A stretch of DNA of 27,763 nt from Firmicutes bacterium CAG:145 (GTDB lineage Bacteria > Bacillota > Clostridia > Peptostreptococcales > Anaerovoracaceae), in the NCBI GenBank assembly GCA_000435715.1, contig FR882595.1, positions 173,280 to 201,042 on the forward strand. Reading direction: 5' to 3'. Positions 7,957 to 15,631 of the stretch are shown piece by piece. How positions within the stretch are numbered: position 1 is the stretch's first letter; each line of letters opens with the position of its first letter. The position numbers and the translations under genes were made by a program. Below the pieces are notes generated by a model. It was not told the origin of the DNA. It saw nothing but the letters and a program-made list of their open reading frames with translations, and searched no databases.

Positions 7957-7986
7957 GTTATAATACCGAAAGCGCTCTCATGTCAA
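7957..7986 (-). promoter_or_regulatory. Promoter of the DUF2974 hydrolase gene
   Basis: On the minus strand a perfect -35 TTGACA (7981-7986) is followed, 18 bases on, by TATAAC (7957-7962). It lies about 35 bases before the TTG start codon. Confidence 0.6.
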
Positions 7987-8037
7987 TCCTTAACATCAAA
8001 ATGCGGCGGTAACTTTGGTATGACAGGAGGATTCTCA

Positions 8038-8066
8038 TTGTTTTTTGACCGAATATAATATATAAT
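8038..8066 (+). promoter_or_regulatory. Promoter of the fluoride riboswitch-crcB unit
   Basis: A -35 TTGTTT (8038-8043), 17-base spacer and perfect -10 TATAAT (8061-8066). Transcription would begin within a few bases of the 5' end of the riboswitch. Confidence 0.65.
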
Positions 8067-8071
8067 TGCTT

Positions 8072-8159
8072 AAGGGAAAGAGGTTCTCCCATGGCGTGAC
8101 TTGCCTGAACTGCCGAAAGGCTGATGACTTCTGCAATCGCTTGACTGCAGAAGTTTTTT
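8072..8159 (+). ncRNA. Fluoride riboswitch with intrinsic terminator (crcB motif)
   Basis: The conserved parts of the fluoride (crcB) riboswitch are present in order. GGGA/TCCC form a small stem (about 8074-8090) enclosing AGAGGT. AACTGCC then pairs with GGC just ahead of the hallmark GCTGATGACTTCT (8120-8132). AGAGGT can pair with ACTTCT (8127-8132), giving the expected pseudoknot-like helix. The same ACTTCTGCA (8127-8135) is also the left arm of a terminator with TGCAGAAGT (8146-8154) followed by six T. The two pairings are mutually exclusive, so fluoride binding should block termination and switch crcB on. Between the first stem and AACTGCC there is an extra GGC...GCC hairpin (about 8093-8105), which the class tolerates. 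Confidence 0.92.
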
Positions 8160-8193
8160 GATTTAAATGAAGACGAAGTTTGGAGGAGAAGAT

Positions 8194-8574
8194 ATGTTTT
8201 TAGAATGTTTGACTGTAGGCGCAGGAGGATTTTTCGGCTCTGCTCTGAGGTATCTCATGGGGATGATACCTGTTTTGAATAAGGTAGACTTTCCGTTTCA
8301 TACTATGCTCATAAATATTCTGGGAGCGGTGATTATAGGCATGATGGTGAAATTTTCTGATTCCTGGGAGGCCATGAGCGGTTATAATCTGCTTCTGCTG
8401 AAAGCGGGATTCTGCGGAGGTTTTACGACTTTTTCAACGTTTGCTTTGGAATCGGCAGAGATGATAGAAGCCGGCAGGATAGCAGAAACCGTGGCATATG
8501 CCGCTTTAAGCGTCTTACTGTGCATCGGGGGCGTTTATATCGGAAAGTATCTGGCGGGAGCTATAGGGATCTGA
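8194..8574 (+). CDS. crcB: Fluoride ion channel CrcB/Fluc
   Basis: A 126-residue, four-helix membrane protein of the Fluc (CrcB) family, which exports fluoride as a dual-topology dimer. Visible family marks are GGFFGSALRY (residues 11-20), the pore Asn 41 in MLINILG, and the phenylalanine-box motif GGFTTFSTF (75-83) with Phe80 and Phe83. I place the start at the ATG at 8194, because GGAGGAG (8182-8188) sits six bases before it. An upstream in-frame ATG at 8167 has no such site and would add nine non-conserved residues. Only one copy is present here, so a homodimer is expected. Expression is controlled by the fluoride riboswitch immediately upstream. No terminator is seen before the next promoter at 8593. 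Confidence 0.96.
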   Translation: MFLECLTVGAGGFFGSALRYLMGMIPVLNKVDFPFHTMLINILGAVIIGMMVKFSDSWEAMSGYNLLLLKAGFCGGFTTFSTFALESAEMIEAGRIAETVAYAALSVLLCIGGVYIGKYLAGAIGI

Positions 8575-8592
8575 GAGGCGTAACGCAGGGTA

Positions 8593-8622
8593 TTGACAAA
8601 CAAGGTGCTTAGATGATAGGAT
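8593..8622 (+). promoter_or_regulatory. Promoter of the first cobalamin riboswitch unit
   Basis: A perfect TTGACA (8593-8598), an 18-base spacer and TAGGAT (8617-8622). It begins 18 bases after the crcB stop codon, so the beta-propeller gene has its own start of transcription. Confidence 0.65.
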
Positions 8623-8649
8623 AAAAATGACAAAAAAATATTTTAAAGC

Positions 8650-8938
8650 GAAGCAAATCGGAAGCCGGTGTACAAGTCCGGCACTGTGTCTCAGCAACCG
8701 TGATATCAACGAAAGGGATCAGCGCTAAGCTGCGAGCCATTGGAGGAGACTCTGAGAAGGCATCTTCAGTAGGATATAAAGATTAAGTCGGTAGACATTG
8801 CGAGCTTTATTACCTAGTCCTCTGAGGTGAGACGGTAATAGCATAAAGATCCTTTTTACATAGGCTGATCTGAAGGCGGCAGAGGATCGAGGCGAAGATA
8901 TATTATCATGGACACCCTTAAGACTGAGGGTGTTTTTT
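8650..8938 (+). ncRNA. Cobalamin riboswitch 1 with terminator
   Basis: The leader of the beta-propeller gene matches a cobalamin riboswitch. GGAAGCCGGTG...AAGTCCGGC (8660-8682) and CACTGTGTCTCAGCAACCGTGA form the first part of the core, and AAGTCGGTAGAC (8785-8796) is the conserved 3' core. Downstream TATTACC (8808-8814) pairs with GGTAATA (8834-8840) around a loop containing CTGAG (8822-8826). That CTGAG is complementary to CTCAG (8690-8694) in the upstream L5 loop, the expected kissing-loop pair. A terminator ACACCCT/AGGGTGT with six T (8912-8938) follows, so cobalamin should switch the gene off. A second, T-less GC hairpin (8997-9012) lies between the terminator and the start codon. The 8575-9064 stretch holds no protein gene. 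Confidence 0.88.
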
Positions 8939-9064
8939 ATGTTTTGTATTATATAGAGAAAATTCTCCGAGGACAGCAAAATAGTTATGTTCTTTGCGCC
9001 GGCAGACCGGCGTTATGGATAAAGAGGCTATTTAAGCACTTAAACAAAGAAAGGAAGAACAAAA

Positions 9065-11374
9065 ATGAGCAAGTCTAAACCTTCATTTATCAAGCGTTTG
9101 ACGGCGGGCATATTGGCAGTAGCGATCATCTTCACCATGTCGCCTGTCATAGCTATGGCCGGAGAAGCTGTAGATCTGGAATGGTATAATTTCCGAAATA
9201 ATGCGGAGAATAACGGCGTCGTCGATAAAGCTACGCCAAACAGCGCCGATACGGCTGCCTTAAAGTGGTCGGGCAAGTATGGCCAGGGATGGTCAGCAGC
9301 GCCTACGCCGCCTCTGATTCTTGACGATTATATCTATGTAGGAATGAGTAACAAGATCGTCAAGATAGATAAAAAGACGGGTAATAAAGTAGCCGAGAGT
9401 GATGAGATGGTATCCAGCGTTGGATTTGCGATGAACCCCATAACTTATGCTGACGGAAAGCTATTCGTCCAAGTGGGAGATGGAATCATTCAGGCCGTAG
9501 ACTACGAGACTCTGAAATGTGTATGGTCGACGGAAAAGATAGGAGGCCAGACTGTATCGCCTATCTCATACGCCAAAGTGGACGGTAAGGGATACATCTA
9601 TACAGGCACATGGAAAACTCCAAGCTCAGACGGGGTGCTTCTTTGCATCTCGACAGATAACAGTAATGTAGATCAGAACGGTATAAAGAAAGCCGAGTGG
9701 AGATTTGTTCCATCCGGCAGTACAGACACTTTCCAGGACGTCGTGTATGACGATACGCCTGTAACCTGCGATGAAGAACTGAAAAAAGAGATAGAAGCAG
9801 GTACTGCAGCTGACAGAGGCTTTTACTGGGCAGGAGCATATGCCTGTGACAAATATATAGCAATAGGCAGCGATGACGGAGCAGACGATTACGGAGAACC
9901 TGCTGATAGCGCCTGCTTCTATACCATAGATCCTAAAAGCGGGCAGATAATAGACAAGATAGGCGGAATAAGAGGGGATATAAGAACCTCCACTGTATAC
10001 GACGACGGGTATCTCTATTTCTGCACAAAAGGCGGAATCATATATAAAGTATCAGTAGATGCATACGGAAATCTGGGTGAAGTCAAGACTGCGGACATGG
10101 GAGGCGCCATCACTGCTACACCGGTCATATACAACGGAAGAATATATGTTGGAGTTGCGGGAGCGGGAGGTCAGTTCGATCCTGACGGAGGACATTTCTT
10201 CGCCGTAGTCGATTCAGAAAGTATGACAAAGATACGCGAGCTTCCTATCAAGGGATATCCTCAGGCTTCTGCTCTTCTGTCCACAGCCTATGAAGATGAG
10301 GATTTTAACGGTGACGGAGAAGCCGACGGAAGAGTTTACATCTACTTTACTTACAATGCGCGTCCCGGCGGTATCTATTATACATACGATGCTACAAATG
10401 AAAAAGACGCAGCCAAAGAGAGCAAAGAGCTTTTTGTTCCTGATACGCAGATGCAGAATTACTGCATAAGTACTATATGCACAGATAACGACGGCACATT
10501 ATATTATAAGAATGACAGTTGCTACCTCATGGCTGTGGCCAACAATGTAGCTTATATAAGCGATATGGAAATAGAGGGGGCAAAATATTGGAGCAGGTCA
10601 TTTGCTCCCGGAGTCACTGAGTATGATGTAGTGATGGCTACCGGGACTGAGAAAGTAAAGATCAACCTTACTCTGCCCGACGAGGTGACTGCGACCATAG
10701 ATGACAAAGATTATGACAGCTCTGAGGGAAATTATGTGAAGCTTGATGAAAATGGCAAAGCTACCGTAAAAATCAAAGCAGATGCCGACGGCGGAAGTAC
10801 TGTCTATACTCTTAACATAAGATGTCAGAGTGATGAGAGCAGCTTGAGTAATCTGATCGCCAGCAGCAGCAATACTTTCGGAGAAGAAAAACTTTCTTTA
10901 TCTCCGGCTTTCAGCGCAGATAGGACTCAGTATACTGTAGATGTGGAAAACAGCGACAGGAACTTCTATAATGTATGGCCTGAACTGACCGATGAGAATT
11001 CATCAGTCAAGGTATATGCGGTAGAGAACGTGCAAAGTGATGAAATCAACGATGACGATACCATAGCCATCGCATCGAGTATTGACGGACATGATCGGTA
11101 CGCAGTATATCCGGCAGACAAGAGCAAAAATACAAAGATCAGAATAGAAGTTACTTCTGAGAACGGAAATGAAACTACCGGTTATGAGCTGACATTTGTC
11201 AAGGATAAATCAGCCATAGGAGGAGACAGCAATGCTTCTGATCAGGGAGATTCGGATTCTGCGGCCGCTCCAAAAACAGGAGATGATCAGAATGCGCTTA
11301 CCTGGCTTCTGATAGCCTTAGGCGCCTGCATGGGAACTGCTGCTTTGGTAAAAGTTGAAAGAAAAAAGCGGTAA
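9065..11374 (+). CDS. Wall-anchored PQQ-like beta-propeller protein under cobalamin riboswitch control
   Basis: A 769-residue secreted protein. Residues 1-32 are a signal peptide (hydrophobic core, then VIAMAG). Residues ~38-480 form a PQQ-binding-like beta-propeller, with repeated blades such as DDYIYVGMSNKIVKIDKKTG, YDDGYLYFCTKGGIIYKV and YNGRIYVGVAG. Two cadherin-like (Cad) beta-sandwich modules follow (about 500-590 and 590-705), each with FxPxxTEYxV- or SADRTQYTV-type strands. The C-terminus has the sorting signal APKTGD (735-740), a hydrophobic helix and KVERKKR, so it should be sortase-linked to the wall. No alcohol-dehydrogenase catalytic motif is evident, and such propellers in Gram-positive surface proteins are usually binding modules. 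Because cobalamin controls it and the ECF operon next door, I infer a corrinoid-binding surface receptor. Starts at ATG 9065 with AAGGAAG upstream. Confidence 0.85.
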   Translation: MSKSKPSFIKRLTAGILAVAIIFTMSPVIAMAGEAVDLEWYNFRNNAENNGVVDKATPNSADTAALKWSGKYGQGWSAAPTPPLILDDYIYVGMSNKIVKIDKKTGNKVAESDEMVSSVGFAMNPITYADGKLFVQVGDGIIQAVDYETLKCVWSTEKIGGQTVSPISYAKVDGKGYIYTGTWKTPSSDGVLLCISTDNSNVDQNGIKKAEWRFVPSGSTDTFQDVVYDDTPVTCDEELKKEIEAGTAADRGFYWAGAYACDKYIAIGSDDGADDYGEPADSACFYTIDPKSGQIIDKIGGIRGDIRTSTVYDDGYLYFCTKGGIIYKVSVDAYGNLGEVKTADMGGAITATPVIYNGRIYVGVAGAGGQFDPDGGHFFAVVDSESMTKIRELPIKGYPQASALLSTAYEDEDFNGDGEADGRVYIYFTYNARPGGIYYTYDATNEKDAAKESKELFVPDTQMQNYCISTICTDNDGTLYYKNDSCYLMAVANNVAYISDMEIEGAKYWSRSFAPGVTEYDVVMATGTEKVKINLTLPDEVTATIDDKDYDSSEGNYVKLDENGKATVKIKADADGGSTVYTLNIRCQSDESSLSNLIASSSNTFGEEKLSLSPAFSADRTQYTVDVENSDRNFYNVWPELTDENSSVKVYAVENVQSDEINDDDTIAIASSIDGHDRYAVYPADKSKNTKIRIEVTSENGNETTGYELTFVKDKSAIGGDSNASDQGDSDSAAAPKTGDDQNALTWLLIALGACMGTAALVKVERKKR

Positions 11375-11419
11375 AATTGAAGATGAAAATAATATGCAAA
11401 TGAATAAAAGGACTTAAAG

Positions 11420-11451
11420 AAGAAGCAGACGGTTTATCGTCTGCTTCTTTA
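11420..11451 (+). terminator. Intrinsic terminator of the beta-propeller gene
   Basis: A 12-bp perfect stem AAGAAGCAGACG/CGTCTGCTTCTT with loop GTTTAT, followed by TTA. It ends just before the -35 box of the next promoter. Confidence 0.85.
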
Positions 11452-11481
11452 TTGACAAATATGCCGGATTCGTAGTAAAAT
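11452..11481 (+). promoter_or_regulatory. Promoter of the second cobalamin riboswitch operon
   Basis: A perfect TTGACA (11452-11457), an 18-base spacer and TAAAAT (11476-11481), immediately after the terminator of the preceding gene. Confidence 0.65.
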
Positions 11482-11504
11482 CAAATATAACAGCAATATA
11501 AAAC

Positions 11505-11779
11505 GAAACATCTCGGAAGCCGGTGAGAACCCGGCGCTGTCTCTCAGCAACCGTGATATCTTCGAAAGGACTGTTGAGCGCTCAAACGGGCTAAGCTCAT
11601 ATCCACTCGGGACTGAAAAACCCGGGGAAGGAGTCCCGGTAGGTTAAAAGGATTAAGCCGGTAGACCTGTAGTCGTTTTTTATATCAGTCTTCTGAGGTG
11701 GGGCAAAGATTATATTTATACGGCGAGGCAGATCGCCGTGCATAGAATATAATTTCAGGCACCTTGACGGTGCTTTTTT
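11505..11779 (+). ncRNA. Cobalamin riboswitch 2 with terminator
   Basis: This leader repeats the layout of riboswitch 1. GGAAGCCGGTG...CCCGGCGCTGT and CTCAGCAACCGTGATATC are followed by GCTAAGCTC, and the 3' core AAGCCGGTAGACCTG lies at 11655-11669. A variable hairpin (11607-11639, GGGACT/AGTCCC with an inner CCCGGGG-rich arm) is longer than the equivalent part of riboswitch 1. CTCAG at 11543-11547 is complementary to CTGAG at 11693-11697, the expected L5/L13 contact. The terminator is GCACC/GGTGC followed by six T (11759-11779). The operon starting at 11831 should therefore be repressed by cobalamin. The 11375-11830 stretch contains only this element, the preceding terminator and the promoter. 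Confidence 0.9.
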
Positions 11780-11830
11780 ATTTCGTATAGAAACAGCATT
11801 GAGATATCTTTGAATTAGGAGTAAAGCAGA

Positions 11831-13096
11831 GTGGAAAGCAGGAGAAACAAGAAAATTTTTAATACGATCATGGTAGCGGTAATAGCTGTCATAGCCATCG
11901 GCGGCGTGATATCCGTGGGCTTTATAAAGGGATGGTTTTCCGATGAGGGGGAGCAGGCCGCCCTGGCGGGAAAAGTCACCGGAGTGGTGAATATCGAGAG
12001 AAAGGGAGTTTCCTTCGAATTGGAAGAAGGAGCGGCTCTGCAGACGGGAGATAAGATATCTACCAACGAAAAAGCAGGCATAGTAATAGAATCCGGAGAC
12101 AATACATATGAACTTGCCGAGAACACTTCTGTAGTCGTAGGAGAGTATAAAGATCAGAAATTCAGTATGGAGATCACGGCGGGGGAAGCTTTCGCAGTGC
12201 TCAACGACGGCCAGATGTTCGGCAGCATAACTGCTCAGGAACGCAGCATCACTGCTGACGGAACGGTATTTTCTGTAAATGTTCAGACCGGATCTATGGG
12301 CGTAAACGTCTTTGAAGGAAACGTCGATGCCGATAAAGGCGATAAAAAAGTACAGGCTGAGACGGGACAGACTATTTCCGTAGTAGGGGAAGAGATGACT
12401 GTCATGGATCTTCAGGCTTCATCTTTGAATCAGTTTAATATAGAAAAGGCTCTTCTGGCGGGAGAGAAACACGAATTATGCTTCAGCCGGGAAGAACTCA
12501 ATAAAGTATTGGAGGACAGGGAGTCTGAAGGAATGCAGGCGAGAGAAGAAGCCGAGTCTTCGGAAAGTTCTCAGGGAACCGGAAATGCCGCCGGCAAGAA
12601 CCCGGCTCAAAGCGGATCTTCTCAGTCCAATGGCGGAAGTTCAAGCAGCGGTAGCGGCTCGGGAGGATCGGGCTCTTCTGTTAGTTACGATTATACCTGT
12701 ACCATAGAGATAAGATGCGATACGATATTGAATAACATGGGGCAGCTTAGCCCGGGAAAAGAGGGATATGTACCATCCGGAGGAATTATTCTGAGAACTA
12801 CGACTGTAGGATTCAACAAAGGGGAAACAGTATTTGACGTTTTAAACAGGATATGCAAAGAGAGGGGCATACAGATAGAATACTCATACAGTCCTATGTA
12901 CGGCAGCTCTTATGTGGAAGGTATAAATAACTTGTATGAATTCGACTGCGGAAATCAATCGGGGTGGATGTATAAGGTCAACGGCTGGTTCCCTAATTAC
13001 GGATGTTCGTCATATAAGCTCAAAGACGGAGATTCAATCGTGTGGGCCTTCACATGTAACGGCCTCGGAGCAGATCTTGGCGCAAGCATGGGATGA
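11831..13096 (+). CDS. Membrane-anchored FecR-DUF4430 (transcobalamin C-domain-like) fusion
   Basis: A 421-residue protein. Residues 12-34 form an uncleaved N-terminal membrane anchor, so the rest faces outside. Residues ~48-185 match the FecR domain (GKVTGVVNIER, EEGAALQTGDKISTNEKAG, TADGTVFSVNVQTG). A Ser/Gly-rich linker (about 240-285) leads to a DUF4430 domain (about 285-415), recognised by GETVFDVLNRICKERGI, NLYEFDCGNQSGWMYKVNG and KLKDGDSIVWAF. DUF4430 is classed with the C-terminal domain of transcobalamin and intrinsic factor, which helps to close over bound cobalamin. The linked cobalamin riboswitch supports a corrinoid-binding role at the membrane face, which is inference. Five Cys lie in the DUF4430 part and could form disulfides. 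Start is GTG at 11831 with AGGAG nine bases upstream. The next gene begins 10 bases after its stop. Confidence 0.88.
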   Translation: MESRRNKKIFNTIMVAVIAVIAIGGVISVGFIKGWFSDEGEQAALAGKVTGVVNIERKGVSFELEEGAALQTGDKISTNEKAGIVIESGDNTYELAENTSVVVGEYKDQKFSMEITAGEAFAVLNDGQMFGSITAQERSITADGTVFSVNVQTGSMGVNVFEGNVDADKGDKKVQAETGQTISVVGEEMTVMDLQASSLNQFNIEKALLAGEKHELCFSREELNKVLEDRESEGMQAREEAESSESSQGTGNAAGKNPAQSGSSQSNGGSSSSGSGSGGSGSSVSYDYTCTIEIRCDTILNNMGQLSPGKEGYVPSGGIILRTTTVGFNKGETVFDVLNRICKERGIQIEYSYSPMYGSSYVEGINNLYEFDCGNQSGWMYKVNGWFPNYGCSSYKLKDGDSIVWAFTCNGLGADLGASMG

Positions 13097-13106
13097 GGAG
13101 CATGAG

Positions 13107-13994
13107 ATGGAAAATAAGGATACTTTTTCCGGTTATAATCCCATAATAAATTTCGTGTTTTTCATCGGGGCAGTGGTTTTCGGAATGTTTTTCGTACATC
13201 CTGTGTTCATGATGTGTTCGCTCCTGCTGGCCTCAGTTTATTATGTCACGGTGAAAAAATCTGCTTCATGGAAATTCCTGATAGCCATGCTGCCGCTCTT
13301 TGCAGTACTGTCTTTGGTGAGCCCGCTTTTCAATACCAATGGTTCCATCGTGCTTTTTACATATTTGGGCGGCAGACCGTATACTCTTGAGTCGCTGTAT
13401 TACGGGATGGTACTCGCAGTTATGTTCATCTCTGTGATAATATGGTTCGCTTCATATAACATCGTCATGACTACAGACAAGTTCTTGTATATATTCGGTA
13501 AGGCGGCGCCTTCCATATCTTTGGTGCTGTCCATGATAATGCGTCTGGTGCCGGGCTTTCAGAAAAAGATCGGGCAGATATCTTCGGCCAGAAAGTGCAT
13601 AGGAAAGGCGGGGGATTCCGGGACCAGAAGAGAAAAGGCCGAAAACAGTATGACGGTGATATCCACCTTGACCAGTTGGGCTCTGGAGGGCGGTATAATA
13701 ACGGCAGACAGCATGAGGAGCCGAGGATACGGATCCGGGAAGAGAACTAATTTCGCCATATACAGATTTGACGGCAGAGATGTGATATTGCTGCTGGCGA
13801 TGTGCTTTCTTATAGCGGTCATATTGCTGTGCGGCATAATGGGCGGAATGAAATATACGGCCGGAGAGGCCGTAACGATGGATAATATCTATACTCGTAT
13901 AGGAATCGCAGCTTATATAATATTTTTGTCGATACCGACAGTACTTAACATTACGGAGGCTATAACATGGCGCATTTTGAGATCAAAAATTTAA
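13107..13994 (+). CDS. ECF transporter T component (EcfT/CbiQ family), first copy
   Basis: A 295-residue membrane protein with about six hydrophobic segments and the coupling signature DSMRSRGYG near residue 205, the Ala-Arg-Gly-type motif by which EcfT touches the ATPase subunits. It would couple ATP hydrolysis to toppling of the substrate-binding S component. I start it at ATG 13107, supported by GGATGAGGAG six bases upstream; an open frame extends upstream but overlaps the previous gene. It overlaps the following ATPase gene by 28 bases, implying translational coupling. It is a paralogue of the T component at 16338: both carry NPxIN- or HPTIN-type N-termini and a conserved FxIYRFDxRD after the signature. 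Confidence 0.9.
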   Translation: MENKDTFSGYNPIINFVFFIGAVVFGMFFVHPVFMMCSLLLASVYYVTVKKSASWKFLIAMLPLFAVLSLVSPLFNTNGSIVLFTYLGGRPYTLESLYYGMVLAVMFISVIIWFASYNIVMTTDKFLYIFGKAAPSISLVLSMIMRLVPGFQKKIGQISSARKCIGKAGDSGTRREKAENSMTVISTLTSWALEGGIITADSMRSRGYGSGKRTNFAIYRFDGRDVILLLAMCFLIAVILLCGIMGGMKYTAGEAVTMDNIYTRIGIAAYIIFLSIPTVLNITEAITWRILRSKI

Positions 13995-15631
13995 GTTTTT
14001 CATATCCTGCTTCTAAGAACGGACTGGCGCTGAAAGAGATAAATCTCAGCATAGACAGAGGTGAATACATAGCAGTTTGCGGCAAGAGCGGAAGCGGAAA
14101 AACTACTCTCTTAAAACATCTCAAGAGTGTTCTTTCACCTCACGGCAATATGGAAGGAGAAATATACTTTGAGGGAAAACCTCTCAAAGAATCAGACTTG
14201 AGGCAGCAGTCGTCCAAGATAGGATATGTAATGCAAAACCCCGACAATCAGATAGTTACGGACAAAGTATGGCATGAACTTGCTTTCGGCCTTGAGAGCC
14301 TGGGCATAGATCAGAAGACCATAAGGCTGAGAGTGGCTGAGATGGCCAGCTATTTCGGGATTCAGGGCTGGTTCCATAAGAATGTAACTGAACTTTCAGG
14401 CGGCCAAAAACAGCTTCTCAATCTGGCTTCTATAATGGCCATGCAGCCTACGGTGCTCATCCTGGACGAACCTACGAGCCAGCTGGATCCCATAGCCGCC
14501 GCAGATTTTCTCAATACAGTCCGAAAGATAAATCTCGAGCTGGGTACGACGGTGATAATAACAGAACACAGACTGGAGGACATCTTTCATGCCGCTGACA
14601 GAGTCGTCGTCATGGAGAAGGGTAGTATCATAGCTGCCGACGAGCCTCATAAGATCGGCGAGTTTCTGAAAGCAGAAAACAATGAAATGTTTGCGGCGAT
14701 GCCTTCGCCGGTACAGATATATTACGGAGTCGAAAATGATCTGAGATGCCCTCTTACCGTAAGGGAAGGCAGAAACTGGCTCAGCAGCCTGTTAAAAGAT
14801 AAGGAGATAAAGATCGCTTCCATAGAGGAGAGAGAAGAGGAAGATGAGGAGACGAAAGTCCCGGCGGTGACGTTAAAGGAAGTCTGGTTCAGATATGAGA
14901 AGGAAGCGCCGGACGTGCTCAAAGGAGTTAATCTGCAGATACCTAAAGGGAAGATATTCGCTATAGTAGGAGGAAACGGCACCGGAAAATCCACCACCCT
15001 GAAATCTATCTGCAATATATGCAAGCCTTACAGGGGGCAGGTTTTAATCGACGGGAAGAAAATAGACAAATACAAGTCGTCAGAATTGTTCAAGGGAAAT
15101 CTGGCTATGCTGCCGCAGGACCCTCAGAGCTTGTTCGTAAAAAAGACGGTGAGAGAAGATCTTGAAGAGATGCTTCTTTCCGGAGAGGATAAGAAGAGAG
15201 TGGAGGAAGTAGCAGATATATGCGATATAACAGATCTGCTTGAGAGCCATCCTTATGATTTGTCAGGAGGAGAGCAGCAGAGGGCCGCTCTGGCTAAGGT
15301 ACTGCTTACTGAGCCTAAGATACTGCTGCTGGACGAGCCGACCAAGGGGATAGATAACTTTTTTAAGCTTAAGTTCGCAGAAATACTGGGCAGGCTGAGG
15401 GAAAAAGGCGTAACTATACTGATGGTTTCCCATGACGTAGAGTTCTGCGCCAAATACGCCGACAGAGTGGGGATGTTCTTTGACGGAAGCGTAGTAACCA
15501 CCAATACTCCCAAGCTGTTCTTTTCTCAGAACAGTTTCTATACTACTGCGGCCAACAGGATGAGCCGCCACATATTCGAGAATGCGATTACAAATGAGGA
15601 TGTGATTAAATTATGCAGGGCAAACAGTTAG
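13967..15631 (+). CDS. Fused double ECF ATPase (EcfA-EcfA')
   Basis: A 554-residue protein with two complete ABC ATPase domains in one chain. Domain 1 has Walker A GKSGSGKTT (39-47), Q-loop Gln90, signature LSGGQ (143-147), Walker B LILDEP (164-169) and switch His201. Domain 2 has GGNGTGKST (335-343), Gln384, LSGGEQ (432-437), LLLDEP (453-458) and His489. An acidic linker (EEREEEDEE, about 287-295) joins them. Standard ECF modules use two separate ATPase genes; fused versions occur in some dedicated transporters such as YkoD. All catalytic residues are present in both halves, so both sites look active. Starts at ATG 13967 with GGAGG upstream, inside the end of the T component gene, and overlaps the next gene by 19 bases. 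Confidence 0.95.
   Translation: MAHFEIKNLSFSYPASKNGLALKEINLSIDRGEYIAVCGKSGSGKTTLLKHLKSVLSPHGNMEGEIYFEGKPLKESDLRQQSSKIGYVMQNPDNQIVTDKVWHELAFGLESLGIDQKTIRLRVAEMASYFGIQGWFHKNVTELSGGQKQLLNLASIMAMQPTVLILDEPTSQLDPIAAADFLNTVRKINLELGTTVIITEHRLEDIFHAADRVVVMEKGSIIAADEPHKIGEFLKAENNEMFAAMPSPVQIYYGVENDLRCPLTVREGRNWLSSLLKDKEIKIASIEEREEEDEETKVPAVTLKEVWFRYEKEAPDVLKGVNLQIPKGKIFAIVGGNGTGKSTTLKSICNICKPYRGQVLIDGKKIDKYKSSELFKGNLAMLPQDPQSLFVKKTVREDLEEMLLSGEDKKRVEEVADICDITDLLESHPYDLSGGEQQRAALAKVLLTEPKILLLDEPTKGIDNFFKLKFAEILGRLREKGVTILMVSHDVEFCAKYADRVGMFFDGSVVTTNTPKLFFSQNSFYTTAANRMSRHIFENAITNEDVIKLCRANS

Noticed and set aside
11831..13096. FecR protein as part of a FecI-type iron signalling system
   Set aside because: No sigma factor or TonB receptor is present, the organism appears Gram-positive, and the C-terminal part is DUF4430; a cobalamin context fits better.
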